Made by a program: the position numbers and the translations under genes
Shown: piece by piece, positions 14,578 to 15,557 of the stretch
How positions within the stretch are numbered: the first letter of the stretch is position 1
How the letters are laid out: each line of letters opens with the position of its first letter
The notes under the pieces: model-generated
The model's input: the letters and a program-made list of their open reading frames with translations, nothing else
Database searches by the model: none
What the model was told of the DNA's origin: nothing
Assembly: GCA_002685275.1 (NCBI GenBank)
Contig: NYWX01000044.1
Location: 1-15,557 of the forward strand
Reading direction: 5' to 3'
DNA: 15,557 nt
Source of the DNA: Gammaproteobacteria bacterium
GTDB taxonomy: Bacteria > Pseudomonadota > Gammaproteobacteria > Woeseiales > Woeseiaceae

Positions 14578-15480
14578 ATGAACAACACAAAAAAACGCAT
14601 AAAAATTGCAATACAAAAATCTGGGCGGCTTACAGACCACTCCTTTGATCTTCTAGAGCGTTGCGGTTTGAAAATCACTAAAAGCAAAGATCAATTAATA
14701 TGTTACGGAGAAAACATGCCCATAGACCTACTGCTTGTGCGTGATGATGATATACCAGGGCTGGTAAGCGATGATGTTTGTGACCTTGGCATTGTTGGTT
14801 TAAATGTTGTTGAAGAGAAGCGACTTAAACTTAAACAAGCAGGATCTCAAGGTAAATTTAAAAATATATTCAAATTAGATTTTGGTCACTGCAGGTTATC
14901 AATTGCTGCTCCAAATGGCACAAAGTATGAAGGACCTAATTCTCTTATTAATAAAAGAATTGCGACCAGTTATGAAGGTTTATTAACTAATTTTTTGAAT
15001 GAAAATTCAATTGACTCAGAAGTTATATTCCTTTCAGGTGCAGTTGAGATTGCACCGAAGCTTGGGCGCGCTGACTTTATCTGTGATCTAATATCGTCTG
15101 GAAATACATTACGTGCTAATGATCTTAAAGAAGTTGATACACTTCTAGAAAGTGAAGCAGTAATAATACAAACATTAGCTCCACTTGAAGATCAAAAGCA
15201 AGAACTTATAAATAAGATAATTCAGCGCCTTGATGGTGTTTTAAAAGTGAATGACAGTAAATATATAATGCTTCATGCGCCACGTTCTGCTCTACCCAAA
15301 ATACAAGATCTACTTCCAGGATCTGAGGCTCCTACAGTTATGCCTCTTGAAGGAAGCGATGACAAAATTGCCATCCATGCAGTCTGTCGTGAAAATGTTT
15401 TTTGGGAAACACTCGAAAACTTAAAGGCTGCTGGTGCAAGTTCTCTGCTTGTGCTTCCAGTTGAAAAGATGTTGTCATAG
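14578..15480 (+). CDS. hisG: ATP phosphoribosyltransferase, long form
   Basis: HisG joins ATP and PRPP, the first and feedback-controlled step of histidine synthesis. It has 300 residues, the long (HisZ-independent) form with a C-terminal regulatory ACT-like domain (about 226-300: KYIMLHAPRSALPKI, VFWETLENLKAAGASSLLVLPVEKML). The catalytic part shows AIQKSGRL near the start, ENMPIDLLLVRDDDIPGLV, VDLGIVGLN-type sequence and the PRPP loop FICDLISSGNTLRAN. It is very like the enterobacterial protein as I recall it. AGGA sits 5 nt before the ATG and overlaps the stop codon of the TrpR-like gene, so the two are coupled. Histidine inhibition of the enzyme is expected from the C-terminal domain. Confidence 0.97.
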   Translation: MNNTKKRIKIAIQKSGRLTDHSFDLLERCGLKITKSKDQLICYGENMPIDLLLVRDDDIPGLVSDDVCDLGIVGLNVVEEKRLKLKQAGSQGKFKNIFKLDFGHCRLSIAAPNGTKYEGPNSLINKRIATSYEGLLTNFLNENSIDSEVIFLSGAVEIAPKLGRADFICDLISSGNTLRANDLKEVDTLLESEAVIIQTLAPLEDQKQELINKIIQRLDGVLKVNDSKYIMLHAPRSALPKIQDLLPGSEAPTVMPLEGSDDKIAIHAVCRENVFWETLENLKAAGASSLLVLPVEKMLS

Positions 15481-15482
15481 TT

Positions 15483-15557
15483 ATGTCTTTGGAAATTACA
15501 TTCTGGGATAAACTCAAAGAAAAACAGCGAGCTAATTTATTAAAGCGTCCAGAGGCA
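15483..15557 (+). CDS. hisD: Probable histidinol dehydrogenase, N-terminal fragment (cut by window end)
   Basis: An open frame begins with ATG at 15483, two bases after the hisG stop, and runs out of the window after 25 codons. The residues WDKLKEKQRANLLKRPEA resemble the N-terminal helix of HisD, where an LL-x-RP element precedes the first conserved block, and hisD follows hisG in most gammaproteobacterial his operons. No clear ribosome site is seen, so translation may depend on coupling to hisG. The call rests mostly on gene order and is moderate. Confidence 0.62.
   Translation, partial: MSLEITFWDKLKEKQRANLLKRPEA

Noticed and set aside
1..15557. Mobile element, prophage, CRISPR or defence system
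   Set aside because: No transposase, integrase, phage or nuclease gene, no long terminal repeats and no spacer-repeat array; all genes are housekeeping or transport.

Overview
The window is about 15.6 kb of AT-rich chromosomal DNA. It most likely comes from a free-living, possibly marine, gammaproteobacterium. I infer this from three things: the TonB2-type cluster (DUF3450, TtpC-like ExbB, ExbB, ExbD, ExbD, TonB, TPR), which I know mainly from marine gammaproteobacteria; a long-form HisG that reads very like the enterobacterial protein; and a leucine-codon leader peptide with an attenuator, a classic gammaproteobacterial form of control. The species cannot be named from sequence alone. I see no insertion sequence, phage gene, CRISPR array, tRNA or rRNA.

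Layout. (1) Positions 1-1199, plus strand: the 3' end of etfB and all of etfA, the two subunits of electron transfer flavoprotein. (2) Positions 1196-2022, minus strand: a [2Fe-2S] ferredoxin followed by a Prx5-type peroxiredoxin. The peroxiredoxin runs tail-to-tail into etfA, and their stop codons share a TTAA. (3) Positions 2136-7733, minus strand: a seven-gene energy-transduction operon for TonB-dependent outer-membrane transport. It ends in a hairpin terminator that appears to overlap the ferredoxin promoter. (4) Positions 7734-8334: a non-coding, extremely AT-rich divergent spacer. (5) Positions 8299-14144, plus strand: a branched-chain amino acid operon, ilvC-leuA-leuC-leuD-leuB. It is preceded by an attenuation leader that is not open in the usual gene-size range: a 24-codon peptide with eight leucine codons, an antiterminator hairpin, and a terminator hairpin with eight Ts just before ilvC. 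(6) Positions 14263-15557, plus strand: a TrpR/YerC-family regulator, hisG, and the start of what is probably hisD. An operator-like inverted repeat and a 3.5-copy 8-bp tandem repeat lie directly against the regulator's start codon.

How the genes work together. Two amino acid pathways sit side by side with different control logic. The leucine/ilvC operon appears to be governed by ribosome-mediated transcription attenuation that senses charged tRNA-Leu. The histidine operon appears to be governed by a DNA-binding TrpR-like repressor encoded as its own first gene. The exb/tonB operon would supply proton-motive-force energy to TonB-dependent receptors for iron complexes, vitamin B12 or glycans; no receptor is encoded in the window.

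Three gene starts are best moved inward from the longest open frame, because Shine-Dalgarno spacing or family length supports an internal ATG: the DUF3450 gene (7733), the first exbD (5027) and the TrpR-like gene (14263). The strongest observation is the previously unannotated attenuator at 8299-8470. It may also have an almost leaderless leader peptide.
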